The translations under genes were made by a program, and so were the position numbers. From JAIXWP01 sp041391745 (GTDB lineage: Bacteria > Bacteroidota > Bacteroidia > Flavobacteriales_D > Sanyastnellaceae), in assembly GCA_041391745.1 (NCBI GenBank), contig JAWKNK010000009.1:62001-126000 (forward strand): a stretch of 64,000 bases of DNA, in the 5' to 3' direction. Under the pieces are notes generated by a model. It worked only from the letters and a program-made list of their open reading frames with translations. It had not been told where the DNA came from and made no database searches. This document shows, in pieces, positions 43,431 to 52,797 of the stretch; position 1 is the first letter of the stretch; each line of letters opens with the position of its first letter.

Positions 43431-45122
43431 ATGAGAATCATCGAGTGCGTTCCTAATATTTCTGAAGGAAGAGATAAAGCTAAAATTCAAGCCATTGCCG
43501 CTGAAGCCGAAACGGTTGAAGGAGTAATGCTTTTGGACGTTGATCCAGGAGCAACTACAAACCGCACTGTAATCACTTTTGCAGGGGCACCTGAACAAGT
43601 AATAGAAGCAGCATTTCGATTGATTAAAAAAGCGCAAGAGCTCATAGACATGCGCAACCACAAAGGTGAACACCCACGTCATGGTGCTACTGATGTTTGC
43701 CCGCTCGTACCAATTGCAGGTGTAACGATAGAAGAATGTGCTGAATACGCTCGTCAACTCGGCGAACGTGTTGGTCGTGAGTTGGGAATTCCTGGTTACT
43801 ACTACGAAAAAGCAGCTACTTCTCCTGAGCGCGCCAACCTAGCCAATTGCAGAAAAGGCGAATATGAAGCACTAGAAAAAATAACCACCGCAGACTGGAA
43901 GCCTGATTTCGGTCCAAATGTGATCAACGAAAGTGTTCGCAAATCAGGAATCCTTACCATCGGTGCTCGCGACTTTTTAGTGGCATATAATGTCAACCTA
44001 AACACCACTTCTACTAGAAGAGCAAACGCCATTGCATTTGACATTCGTGAGGCGGGTCGCACATTGAGAGAAGGAGATCCATTGACAGGTAAACCTATTC
44101 TAGACGAAAATGGCGAACCAAAAAGAATTCCAGGAACGCTCAAAGCGGTGAAAGGAATTGGTTGGTACATCGAAGAATATGGTGTGGCACAATTGTCTTT
44201 GAACCTCACCAATATCAGTATCACCCCAGTTCACATTGCATTCGAAGAAGCTTGCAAAAAGGCGGAGGAACGAGGCATTCGTGTCACGGGTTCTGAAATT
44301 GTTGGTTTGATTCCAAAACAAAGCTTGCTCGATGCGGCAGATTACTTCCTGAAAAAACAAGAACGTTCTCTTGGAATTTCTGAAAAAGAAAAAATCAAAA
44401 TCGCCATCAAGTCATTAGGACTTGATGATTTGGCTCCTTTCAAACCAGAAGAGAAAATTGTTGAATATATCATTGATGAGCGCATGAGCAGCGCGAAGAA
44501 ACTCATCAAAATGAATCTTCGAGATTTCGCTGATGAAACAGCAAGTGAGTCACCTGCCCCAGGCGGTGGGTCTATTGCTGCCTATGTAGGTGTTCTTGGC
44601 GCATCGTTAGGAACAATGGTGGCCAACCTCTCGTCTCACAAAAGAGGATGGGATGAGCGTTGGGAAGAATTCAGCGAATGGGCACAAAAAGGAATGTACT
44701 ACCAAGAAAAATTATTGGCATTGGTAGATGAAGATACCAGTGCTTTCAATAAAATCATGGATGCTTTTGGTCTTCCAAAAAATACAGACGAAGAAAAGGC
44801 AGCTCGCAGCGAAGCAATTGAAAGCGCTTCGAAATACGCAATGCAAATTCCATTCAACACCGCTCAATTGGCCTTCGAAAGCATGGCTGTGATGAAAGCA
44901 ATGGCTGAAATTGGCAATCCCAATTCTGTTTCAGATGCTGGCGTTGGAGCATTATGCGCCCGCACCGCTGTGCTCGGCGCTGTAATGAATGTGCGCATCA
45001 ATGCAAGTGGAATCAAAGACAAAACTTTCACCGATGATCTGCTTGCAAAAGCGAATACACTTGAAGCAAATGCCGAAGCACTCGAAAGTGAAATACGTCA
45101 AATCGTAGCCTCGAAGATGTAA
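43431..45122 (+). CDS. ftcD: Bifunctional glutamate formimidoyltransferase / formimidoyl-THF cyclodeaminase
   Basis: The 563-residue protein joins a formiminotransferase domain (about 1-300: IIECVPNISEGRD, NRTVITFAGAP, ISITPVHIAFEEAC) and a cyclodeaminase domain (about 355-560: FADETASESPAPGGGSIAAY). It moves the formimino group from formiminoglutamate to tetrahydrofolate and then deaminates it to methenyl-THF. It takes the product of HutI, so histidine breakdown here runs through this branch. The fused form resembles vertebrate FTCD and occurs in many Bacteroidota. The next gene follows 21 bases later. Confidence 0.94.
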   Translation: MRIIECVPNISEGRDKAKIQAIAAEAETVEGVMLLDVDPGATTNRTVITFAGAPEQVIEAAFRLIKKAQELIDMRNHKGEHPRHGATDVCPLVPIAGVTIEECAEYARQLGERVGRELGIPGYYYEKAATSPERANLANCRKGEYEALEKITTADWKPDFGPNVINESVRKSGILTIGARDFLVAYNVNLNTTSTRRANAIAFDIREAGRTLREGDPLTGKPILDENGEPKRIPGTLKAVKGIGWYIEEYGVAQLSLNLTNISITPVHIAFEEACKKAEERGIRVTGSEIVGLIPKQSLLDAADYFLKKQERSLGISEKEKIKIAIKSLGLDDLAPFKPEEKIVEYIIDERMSSAKKLIKMNLRDFADETASESPAPGGGSIAAYVGVLGASLGTMVANLSSHKRGWDERWEEFSEWAQKGMYYQEKLLALVDEDTSAFNKIMDAFGLPKNTDEEKAARSEAIESASKYAMQIPFNTAQLAFESMAVMKAMAEIGNPNSVSDAGVGALCARTAVLGAVMNVRINASGIKDKTFTDDLLAKANTLEANAEALESEIRQIVASKM

Positions 45123-45143
45123 GGATTTTCCTATCTTCACGTA

Positions 45144-46838
45144 GTGAAAAAAATAGTAGCAATAGCTTTTTTACTATGTTTTGGAAAAGTCTGGGCGCAA
45201 ACTGCTCCAGAGACTTTTTATATTTTATTTTCTGATAAAATAAACACACCTTATTCACTAGATAGCCCTCAAGCTTTTTTATCACAAAAATCTATTGACC
45301 GAAGAATTCAATGGAATATTCCACTTGAATGGAAAGATTTACCCGTTGATCCTGCGTATGTCAATCAAGTTTTAGAAATTGGTGATTGTCACTTACACCA
45401 CACCAGCAAATGGTTCAACAGTGCCACCATCATCATCGATGACACGCTAAGAAGACAAGAAATCCTCGATTATATCAATGGATTAGATTTTGTTTCTGAA
45501 ATAAAAAAATTGAATCAAAACCCCACTCTGCTTCATCAAAATAAATGGAATGTCGAGGAAGAAAAAAAATACGAGGAACTTCCAAAAGTGGAATTGCTGA
45601 ATGAATATGAAAAACTTTACGGCCCCTCATTCGTGCAGGTTTCCATGCTCAATCTTCATCCGCTTCATCAACTAAATTATACTGGAGAAGGAATAGAAAT
45701 TGCAGTTTTTGATGCAGGTTGGGACAAGGCAAATATTCTTCCTGTGTTTGATCGCTTGCGACAAAGAGAAGCCATTGTTGAAACTCGGGATTTTGTTTTC
45801 CCTGGAAATACAGATGTTTACAACATCAGCAATCACGGCACCTTTGTATTGAGCACCATGGCAGGCTGGATGCCTGACTCTTTGATTGGCACTGCACCAA
45901 ATGCTCGCTACCACCTCTTTCGCACAGAATATTCTCCCACCGAATTTTTAGTAGAAGAAGATAATTGGGTAGCGGCAGCAGAATATGCAGACAGCATTGG
46001 CATTGACATCATCAACTCGAGCTTGGGCTACTCCACTTTCGATGACGAGACAATGAATCATACCTATGCAGACATGGATGGCAATACCACTAGAGCAAGC
46101 ATCGCCGCGGATATTGCCGCTTCAAAAGGAATTTTAGTAGTCAACAGCGCTGGGAATAGTGGAGCAAGTAGTTGGAGATATATCACAGCACCAAGCGATG
46201 GGGATAGCGTTTTGTGCGTCGGTGCCGTAAATGCACAACGTATCAAAGCTCCCTTTTCTAGTTTCGGCCCCTCAAGTGATGGCGATGTAAAACCGAATGT
46301 TATGGCTATGGGTCAGGCTACTGTTTTTGCAGCTTTAGACAGCACCATTCAAACAGGAAATGGCACATCCTTCAGCAGTCCAATCATGGCTGGTGCTGCA
46401 GCTTGCTTGATGCAGGCATCAGGTGGTAAAAAGTCGAACATGGAAATTTTCCGAGCCATTGAGCGAAGTGCCAATTACTACAATGCTCCTTCCGATTCTC
46501 TTGGCTACGGCATTCCTGACTTTTGGAAAGCGCTACAAATAATGAATTTTGAGTGGGACGATAACTTTGATAAAAAATTGATTTCAGTTTATCCCAATCC
46601 CACAATTAATGAATTAAAATTTACAACCGAATGGTTGCTCGGTTTTGATAGAATCGATTATTCTATCTACAATTCTCAAGGAAAACTTGTTTTTCAAGGT
46701 AATGGAATGCTCTCTGCTAGTGGAATGGATACGGTACACACGATTCATTGGCCAGAAGGACTGTTATCCAAAGATGTGTACACTATTTTTATTTCAACCT
46801 CGAAAGAATCCCGCTCCGCCCGATTTGTCGTGGAATAA
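45144..46838 (+). CDS. S8-family serine protease (subtilase) with T9SS sorting domain
   Basis: The 564-residue protein has a signal peptide (VAIAFLLCFGKVWAQ) and a pro-region. The subtilisin triad is Asp190 (AVFDAGWD), His231 (NHGTFVLST) and Ser409 (GTSFSSPIMAG). The type A T9SS sorting domain (ISVYPNPTINELKFTTEWLL to RFVVE) ends it. It is exported and probably degrades extracellular protein. The start is GTG at 45144, 21 bases after ftcD. The catalytic triad is complete. Confidence 0.92.
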   Translation: MKKIVAIAFLLCFGKVWAQTAPETFYILFSDKINTPYSLDSPQAFLSQKSIDRRIQWNIPLEWKDLPVDPAYVNQVLEIGDCHLHHTSKWFNSATIIIDDTLRRQEILDYINGLDFVSEIKKLNQNPTLLHQNKWNVEEEKKYEELPKVELLNEYEKLYGPSFVQVSMLNLHPLHQLNYTGEGIEIAVFDAGWDKANILPVFDRLRQREAIVETRDFVFPGNTDVYNISNHGTFVLSTMAGWMPDSLIGTAPNARYHLFRTEYSPTEFLVEEDNWVAAAEYADSIGIDIINSSLGYSTFDDETMNHTYADMDGNTTRASIAADIAASKGILVVNSAGNSGASSWRYITAPSDGDSVLCVGAVNAQRIKAPFSSFGPSSDGDVKPNVMAMGQATVFAALDSTIQTGNGTSFSSPIMAGAAACLMQASGGKKSNMEIFRAIERSANYYNAPSDSLGYGIPDFWKALQIMNFEWDDNFDKKLISVYPNPTINELKFTTEWLLGFDRIDYSIYNSQGKLVFQGNGMLSASGMDTVHTIHWPEGLLSKDVYTIFISTSKESRSARFVVE

Positions 46839-46927
46839 CTACAAGTATAGAAGATTTTAGATTTATTGGAATTATTGGAGTAGTTATCTCCATCACCCAT
46901 CCAAATAATCCAAAACATCCAACCAAT

Positions 46928-48019
46928 CTACTTCGTCTTCACCAACACCCCATCCTCATAAATCTCAATCTTTTCAATCAAACCTTTCTCGGTGTAGTAA
47001 ATCACTTCGCCCTCCAACTTACCGCTGGCATAATCACCTTGACGCTTGATCTGAGTGCCGTCTAGTTTTTCACGATACATCACGCCCATTTCTTGATCTT
47101 CCTTCGAAGTCGGAACTTGGATAAAGCTTCCTTGATCATACCATTCCGTGAATGGTCCATCAAGTTCGCCATCAGAATAGGAATATTCGCTTTTCGGAAT
47201 ACCTGAGTCGTAGTGGTCTTCGAAAGTTCCGTTCTCATACTTTTTCTTCACCACCGTTCCTTTATCATAAAGAACTTGCATTTCCACTAAGCCTTTTGGT
47301 GTATAATGTCTCCAAGCACCATCGAGTACCCCCTTCAAATACTTTCCCTCCATTTCCTTCATTCCACTTTCGTAAAACGAAACGAAAGGTCCGTCCCATG
47401 ATCCTGCTTTGTAAGTTCCCTCTCTCATTTTTTTTCCATTCTCATAATATTCCACGAAAGGACCATTACGTTCACCCATGGTGTAAGGATAGACACTTAC
47501 CAATTTGCCGCTTGGATAATAATATTTACATACTCCGTCAAGAATGCTGTCTTTATAATTTTCTTCTGCAAGCACTGAACCTGTCTTAGAATAAAGCTTC
47601 CACTCACCTTCTCTACATCGTTTGGGCTTTCCTTCTACTGACTTCATCACAAATCTTCCCTCGCTCATTTTAGTAACACCGTCCTCGTAGTAGTTGACAT
47701 TGTCGGTCACCTGCTCGCCTTTCACATGGGTCATCACCGTCATGATTTCTCCTGTAGGGTAGTACCATTCCCAAACGCCTTCTGGTGAACCATCTTTAAA
47801 CTGCCCTTTGTAGAGCAGAGCTTTTGGGTTATTTCCATATACGCGAATCCACGGTCCTTGGCGCTTTCCCTTGGCATCTACCACATTGTAGTCTTTACCA
47901 GCATCCCCTTCCGGCCACACGTGACCTGGCTTTTGAGATAAAGCCAAAAGAGTAAAAAACACGAAAACACCTGTCAACATTGACTTTGGTAGAGAAAAAT
48001 GAGATGTGAAATACGACAT
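46928..48019 (-). CDS. Secreted MORN-repeat (YwqK-like) protein
   Basis: The 363-residue protein has an N-terminal hydrophobic signal (TGVFVFFTLLALSQ). It then carries about ten MORN_2-type repeats with the pattern GxWxxYYPTGE...YxxG, for example GVWEWYYPTGEIMTV and GPFVEYYENGKKMREG. The family often carries the name YwqK antitoxin, but no toxin gene is adjacent and an exported location does not fit. MORN repeats are probably structural or membrane/peptidoglycan-binding. The function is unknown. Confidence 0.8.
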   Translation of the reverse strand: MSYFTSHFSLPKSMLTGVFVFFTLLALSQKPGHVWPEGDAGKDYNVVDAKGKRQGPWIRVYGNNPKALLYKGQFKDGSPEGVWEWYYPTGEIMTVMTHVKGEQVTDNVNYYEDGVTKMSEGRFVMKSVEGKPKRCREGEWKLYSKTGSVLAEENYKDSILDGVCKYYYPSGKLVSVYPYTMGERNGPFVEYYENGKKMREGTYKAGSWDGPFVSFYESGMKEMEGKYLKGVLDGAWRHYTPKGLVEMQVLYDKGTVVKKKYENGTFEDHYDSGIPKSEYSYSDGELDGPFTEWYDQGSFIQVPTSKEDQEMGVMYREKLDGTQIKRQGDYASGKLEGEVIYYTEKGLIEKIEIYEDGVLVKTK

Positions 48020-48120
48020 ACTTGTACTTTTTATCTAAAATTCGTCGGCAATTTGGCAAATATGATGCCCACTGTGAAATTATTGTGAGAAAAGTTATCC
48101 CATAACATGACGAACGAAAG

Positions 48121-48150
48121 TTGTACACTAGAAATTGTAACGTACTTTTG
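48121..48150 (+). promoter_or_regulatory. Putative Bacteroidota promoter for mdh
   Basis: TTG at 48121-48123, a 19-base spacer and TACTTTTG at 48143-48150 match the -33/-7 consensus, the best-spaced pair in the window. The mdh ATG lies 63 bases downstream, preceded by AAGGA. Confidence 0.65.
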
Positions 48151-48213
48151 AGCGCCCAAAGGAAAAATCCCAAAGGCATTAATCGAAACGTCAATCATTT
48201 TTAAGGAAGTACA

Positions 48214-49155
48214 ATGAAAGTTACCGTTGTAGGCGCAGGAAATGTAGGAGCTACCTGTGCTGATGTTTTGGCTCACCGCGAAATCGCAAATGAAGTAATC
48301 CTTTTGGATATCAAACCAGGCTTTGCTGAAGGTAAGGCTTTGGATATCTGGGAAACTTCCCCAATCAACCTTTACGATACTCGTACTATCGGTGTTACTG
48401 ATGACTACAGCAAAACAGCTGATTCAGACGTAGTAGTAATTACTAGTGGTCTTCCACGTAAACCGGGTATGAGCCGTGACGATTTGATCGCTACTAATGC
48501 TGGTATCGTAAAATCAGTTACGGAAAACGTAGTAAAGTATTCTCCGAATGCTAAAATCGTTGTGGTTTCAAACCCACTAGACGTAATGACATATTGCGCT
48601 TACTTAACAGCTAAGTTGGACAGCAAGCGTGTATTCGGTATGGCTGGTATCCTTGATACTGCTCGTTACCGCGCATTCCTTGCAGAAGCATTAAACTGCT
48701 CTCCAAAGGATATTCAAGCTGTATTGATGGGTGGACATGGCGACACTATGGTTCCACTTCCTCGCTACACTACTGTAGGTGGTATTCCAGTTACAGAACT
48801 TATCGACGAAGAAAAGCTTAATGCTATCGTAGAAAGAACTAAAGTAGGTGGCGGTGAAATCGTAAACCTTCTTGGTACTTCTGCTTGGTATGCTCCAGGT
48901 GCTGCTGCTGCTCAAATGGTAGAAGCTATCGTTCGCGACCAAAAGAGAATTTTCCCAGTATGCGCGCTATTGAATGGCGAATACGGAATGAAAGATATCT
49001 ATCTTGGTGTTCCAGTTAAATTGGGTAAAAACGGTATCGAAGAAATCATCGAACTTAAGTTGAACGATGACGAAAGAGCATTGCTTGAGTCTTCTGCTAA
49101 AGCAGTTAAAGAAGTGATGAATGTTCTAGACAACATGAATATTGTAAACGCTTAA
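48214..49155 (+). CDS. mdh: Malate dehydrogenase
   Basis: The 313-residue enzyme has the NAD-binding GAGNVGAT at about 7-14, with an acidic LLDIK at the second strand pointing to NAD specificity. The lactate/malate dehydrogenase active-site block GGHGDTMVPLP holds the catalytic His, and its substrate loop carries Arg (GLPRKPGMSRDD), as in malate enzymes. It interconverts malate and oxaloacetate in the TCA cycle. It is monocistronic, with its own promoter and a terminator at 49179. Confidence 0.95.
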   Translation: MKVTVVGAGNVGATCADVLAHREIANEVILLDIKPGFAEGKALDIWETSPINLYDTRTIGVTDDYSKTADSDVVVITSGLPRKPGMSRDDLIATNAGIVKSVTENVVKYSPNAKIVVVSNPLDVMTYCAYLTAKLDSKRVFGMAGILDTARYRAFLAEALNCSPKDIQAVLMGGHGDTMVPLPRYTTVGGIPVTELIDEEKLNAIVERTKVGGGEIVNLLGTSAWYAPGAAAAQMVEAIVRDQKRIFPVCALLNGEYGMKDIYLGVPVKLGKNGIEEIIELKLNDDERALLESSAKAVKEVMNVLDNMNIVNA

Positions 49156-49178
49156 TCACGTTTTCACATCCTATCAAA

Positions 49179-49200
49179 AGCCATCGAGAAATCGGTGGCT
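49179..49200 (+). terminator. Rho-independent terminator after mdh
   Basis: AGCCATCGA and TCGGTGGCT pair with one T-G wobble, followed by a run of seven T residues. Confidence 0.8.
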
Positions 49201-49251
49201 TTTTTTATTCGGGAATGACGGTCTCAGTGCGACGAACCTTGCACAGCACTG

Positions 49252-49478
49252 CCTCTCGCTTCGCAATCGCGGGAGAACCAAGACTAAAACCACTTTCGCA
49301 CAACACGGCCTCTCGCTTCGCTAACGCTACGCTCGAGGGACCGGATGCGCCTAATATATATTGGCAGTGGGCGGCCAAACTTCGGTTTGCCGCCCCCAGC
49401 CTCCTAAATTGCGAAACTCAGGTCCCCTGAGCGTAAGTTTCTTGAATGCGAAGCATGAGAAGAAACGAAAGCGAAGGG
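49252..49478 (+). repeat. Dispersed structured repeat, copy 1
   Basis: The segment holds two CCTCTCGCTTCGC blocks (49252 and 49309). Nested pairing elements follow: outer stem CTTCGCT/AGCGAAG (49316-49322 with 49470-49476), middle stem GGGACC/GGTCCC (49337-49342 with 49421-49426), an apical hairpin at 49369-49395 (GGGCGGC...GCCGCCC with a TTCG loop) and a side hairpin at 49436-49466. The same layout occurs at 57221-57389, with a different apical sequence. It lies between convergent mdh and an alpha/beta hydrolase gene. No protein is likely here; the frame at 49215-49430 is an artefact. I see nothing else in 49201-49506. Confidence 0.7.
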
Positions 49479-49506
49479 TGATGCTATGAAAAGCGAGAAT
49501 GCTCCG

Positions 49507-50403
49507 CTAGATTGCTAGGAGCGCTTTCAGCTCGGTACAAAACTCGCGTGGTCGTTCCATGTTGATAGAATGGGCAGCGTTGGTTACTACCTTGAAACGA
49601 TCGTCTGAAACGTTGAAATATTCTTTTAATGAGAGTGCCGTGTCCATTGGAATCAGTCTATCACTATCACCCCAAATAATGTAAATAGGACATGTAATGA
49701 TATACTCAAAGTCCTGATATTTCTTTTCATTTGAAATCAAATGATCTAGCAACATTTCTTGACAAGGTCGTTGATCTGTAATGGGCGATTCAAACATCGC
49801 TTCGTACAAAAAATCAGGAATAAACGGGAGCTTCGTATAAATCAAGCCCAGAGCTTTTTTCATCTCAAAAGCTGTGGTTGGCATCAGAAGTTTATAGATA
49901 CTTTCCATCCCCATACTCACTGCAAGTTCATTGGCATATGTCAATGAATAAAACTTAGCAGGTGCGTCGTAAAGCACCACTCTATCTACTAATTCAGGAT
50001 AGGTATGCGTGAAATGCGCAGCTATTAATCCACCATAAGAATTACCACATACCAATATTTTTTCATCGACTCCTAATTCATCTAATATGAATTTGATATG
50101 CGCCACTTGATCTTCCACAGAATAAGTTCCATCCTTCAAAACAGAATAACCACTACATAGCAAATCGGGTATGATTAAATCGAAATCGTGCTTTAAGAGT
50201 CGAGCAGTGTCATACCACTGCAACAATGCAGATGCAGCAAAACCATGAAGTAAAAGAAGTTTGGGCTTTCCATTGGATGAAGCGTAAACAGCACTGGAGA
50301 ATTTTTCATTTTCAAATCTGTAAAATGAAATTCCCTGACGATCCCATCTACGGGTGCGCTGTCGCTCTATCAGTCGAATGATATTGAATGGAAATTTTGC
50401 CAC
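49507..50403 (-). CDS. Alpha/beta hydrolase
   Basis: The 298-residue protein has the alpha/beta-hydrolase oxyanion region LLLLHGFAASALLQ, a nucleophile elbow GNSYGG (Ser), an acidic residue in IWGDSDRLIP and the catalytic His in TNAAHSINMERP. It has no signal peptide. The substrate cannot be assigned; related proteins include esterases and epoxide or meta-cleavage hydrolases. The S46 peptidase gene ends just upstream, separated by a terminator at 50422. Confidence 0.85.
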   Translation of the reverse strand: MAKFPFNIIRLIERQRTRRWDRQGISFYRFENEKFSSAVYASSNGKPKLLLLHGFAASALLQWYDTARLLKHDFDLIIPDLLCSGYSVLKDGTYSVEDQVAHIKFILDELGVDEKILVCGNSYGGLIAAHFTHTYPELVDRVVLYDAPAKFYSLTYANELAVSMGMESIYKLLMPTTAFEMKKALGLIYTKLPFIPDFLYEAMFESPITDQRPCQEMLLDHLISNEKKYQDFEYIITCPIYIIWGDSDRLIPMDTALSLKEYFNVSDDRFKVVTNAAHSINMERPREFCTELKALLAI

Positions 50404-50421
50404 AGCGCGAACATAAAAAGA

Positions 50422-50446
50422 AAACCCCTCACCGAAGTGAAGGGTT
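50422..50446 (-). terminator. Rho-independent terminator after the S46 peptidase gene
   Basis: AAACCC-C-TCAC and GTGA-A-GGGTTT form an 11-base stem with one mismatch around a CGAA loop. The minus strand continues in a T-rich stretch. It is read on the minus strand, 15 bases past the S46 stop. Confidence 0.7.
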
Positions 50447-50460
50447 TCTTTAGTGAAATG

Positions 50461-52764
50461 TTATTTTTTCGAAGGTGTCTTCGATGGTCTCGCTGGCACT
50501 GGAGGTGCTGGCGCTGGAACCTGATCAGCAGGAACTGGAACAGCTTCCTGAACAGATTCATTTGCCATTGGCTTAATAGGCTTCTTAGCAAACTTCAACT
50601 CATCGATGATGTTGCTACCACCCATCAATTTTTCAATTGTCCAAAGTACGTATCTAACGTCAACAACAATTGTTCTTTGAAGTTCTGGTTCGTAAGCGAT
50701 ATCGCCACTCATTGCTTCCCAGTTTCCATCGAATGCAATACCGATTAGATTCCCATCAGCATCTATTGTTGGACTACCTGAGTTACCTCCTGTAATATCA
50801 AGATCAGCAATGAAGCAAACTACCAGTTCTCCTTTTTCATTTGCATAACGACCGAAATCTTTCTTGTTGATTAAATCCGCTAATTTCTGTGGAACCACAA
50901 ATTCTGGATTGCTATCGTCACGCTTTTCAAGGATACCAGTAGTAGTAGTGTAGAAATCATAGTTCACTGCATCAGCAGCTTTGTAATCTTTCACTTGACC
51001 ATAAGTAATACGCATGGTGCTGTTTGCATCAGGAGAATAAGCTTTGTCTGGATTCATTTCACGAAGTCCTTTTACAAACAAGCGGTATCCATGATCAAAC
51101 TTCTCTTGAGCAGGATTGCCAAAAGTCTCACGGTACTTATCAATTGCGCTAGCACCTACTCTCAAAGCCATATCTTTAGCTACATACTTACCTGTTTTCT
51201 TATCATAAGTATATATTGCCTTGTCGCTTGGGTTAGCAAGGAAAGCCATGCACTTCTCTTTTGAAGAAAGAATAGAAGTAGCGTACATTTTTTCTACGAA
51301 AGCATCTACGTTGCCTTTGAACTTCGTGTCAATTTCAGCCATCCATGTTGGGCGCTGATCTGCAGGAATATTCTTGATGTATAGTTTAGTCAAAGCTGCA
51401 AATACATCTTTATCTGTAGCCATGTCGTAGTCGTGATAGAACTCTTCGGCTTGACCTTTCAAGTTATCAAGAATGGCACTCTTCTTCGCGGCATCAGTTT
51501 CCTTCATTGCAGCGCTGTAAGTGCGGTCAAAACGGAAAGCAAACAATGTCATGTCGCTACCAATCAAGCCAGCTTCAAGGGCATATACATTAGACTTAGC
51601 TGTAGCATCTGTAGCAGCATAGTATTCTCTGATCATTTCAAGAGCTTGTCCATACTCCTTCTTGCGAGCCGGATCTTTAGCCACCCAATTTGCAAATTGA
51701 GCTTCCAACTCTTGTTTTTTACCATATACATTCAAACGCTTCAAGCCTTTGCTCTGACCAATGAAGTACTTCCAATAGTTGGCAGTTGATGCATACTTTG
51801 CAGCATATTTCAAACGCACTGCTGGATCTGCATCCATGTGCTTTTTCATTGTAGAAAGTTTCAAATCACGCACCTCAACAGTTGCAGGATTTGTAATATC
51901 CAAAGCTTGTTGAACTCCCCAAGATGAAAGGTAACGATCTGTAGAACCAGGGTAACCCATAATCATAGCATAGTCACCTTCTTCTACTCCATTGATGTTC
52001 ATTGGAAGGAAGTGCTTAGGCTTGTAAGGACGGTTTTCAGGAGCGTAATCAGCAGGACTGTTGCTAGCATCAGCATAAATACGAATCATAGAGAAGTCAC
52101 CTGTGTGACGTGGCCACATCCAGTTGTCCGTGTCTCCACCGTATTTACCTACGCTCTCTGGTGGGTTACCTACTAAACGAATATCACGGAATGTTTCATA
52201 AACGAAAACATAAAATTCATTTCCATAGAAGAATGATTTTACATCCACATCATATTTTCCACCTTCTGAATACTTACCACGAAGTTCAGATGTCCTAGAA
52301 GCAATCACAGCCTCGCGCTCGTCTTCTGCCATATCTGAAGTTACGCCTTCTAAAACTGTAGCAGTAACATCATCAATACGTACTAAGAAAGAAATTACAA
52401 ATCCAGGGATTGGCAATTCTTGATTGATCGACTTTGCAACAAAACCATTCGTCAACATATCGTTTTCAACAGTTGACAATGATTGAATAGCATCATAAGC
52501 ACAGTGGTGATTTGTAAAAATCAAACCTTTGTCACTCACAACTTCACCAGTACATTGACCGCCATTTAAGCGAACAATTGCATCTTTCAATGAAGCATGG
52601 TTAATGCTGTAAATTTCATCCGCTGTGAGGTTGAGTCCAAGATTTTTCATCTCAGCTTCATTCACGCGATTGAGAAGGCTCACGAGCCACATTCCTTCGT
52701 TCGCTCTCACAAATGTTGGAATCATTGCCAACGCGAGAAGAACAATTTTCAATCTACTTTTCAT
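50461..52764 (-). CDS. S46-family dipeptidyl-peptidase (DPP7-like)
   Basis: The 767-residue protein has a signal peptide (IVLLALAMIPTFVRA), a catalytic His in TNHHCAY (about 86-87) and the serine in GNSGSPTID. S46 enzymes (DPP7, DPP11) clip dipeptides from peptide N-termini in the periplasm. The residue 18 after the catalytic serine sets specificity: Gly in hydrophobic-specific DPP7, Arg in Asp/Glu-specific DPP11. Here it is Gly, in FDGNWEAMSGD, so DPP7-type specificity is expected. The extreme C-terminus is a Pro/Ala-rich tail of about 25 residues, unusual for the family. It fits a peptide-scavenging lifestyle with the M1 enzymes. Confidence 0.9.
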   Translation of the reverse strand: MKSRLKIVLLALAMIPTFVRANEGMWLVSLLNRVNEAEMKNLGLNLTADEIYSINHASLKDAIVRLNGGQCTGEVVSDKGLIFTNHHCAYDAIQSLSTVENDMLTNGFVAKSINQELPIPGFVISFLVRIDDVTATVLEGVTSDMAEDEREAVIASRTSELRGKYSEGGKYDVDVKSFFYGNEFYVFVYETFRDIRLVGNPPESVGKYGGDTDNWMWPRHTGDFSMIRIYADASNSPADYAPENRPYKPKHFLPMNINGVEEGDYAMIMGYPGSTDRYLSSWGVQQALDITNPATVEVRDLKLSTMKKHMDADPAVRLKYAAKYASTANYWKYFIGQSKGLKRLNVYGKKQELEAQFANWVAKDPARKKEYGQALEMIREYYAATDATAKSNVYALEAGLIGSDMTLFAFRFDRTYSAAMKETDAAKKSAILDNLKGQAEEFYHDYDMATDKDVFAALTKLYIKNIPADQRPTWMAEIDTKFKGNVDAFVEKMYATSILSSKEKCMAFLANPSDKAIYTYDKKTGKYVAKDMALRVGASAIDKYRETFGNPAQEKFDHGYRLFVKGLREMNPDKAYSPDANSTMRITYGQVKDYKAADAVNYDFYTTTTGILEKRDDSNPEFVVPQKLADLINKKDFGRYANEKGELVVCFIADLDITGGNSGSPTIDADGNLIGIAFDGNWEAMSGDIAYEPELQRTIVVDVRYVLWTIEKLMGGSNIIDELKFAKKPIKPMANESVQEAVPVPADQVPAPAPPVPARPSKTPSKK

Positions 52765-52797
52765 GATTTTGTTTGGGTTATAAAAAAATATGGTTTT

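Noticed and set aside
46928..48019. YwqK-type antitoxin of a toxin-antitoxin pair
   Set aside because: The protein has an export signal and no partner toxin gene; MORN repeats alone do not show antitoxin function.
49215..49430. Open frame of 71 codons in the mdh-hydrolase gap
   Set aside because: It is translated from the structured repeat; its repeats come from DNA repeats, with no ribosome site.
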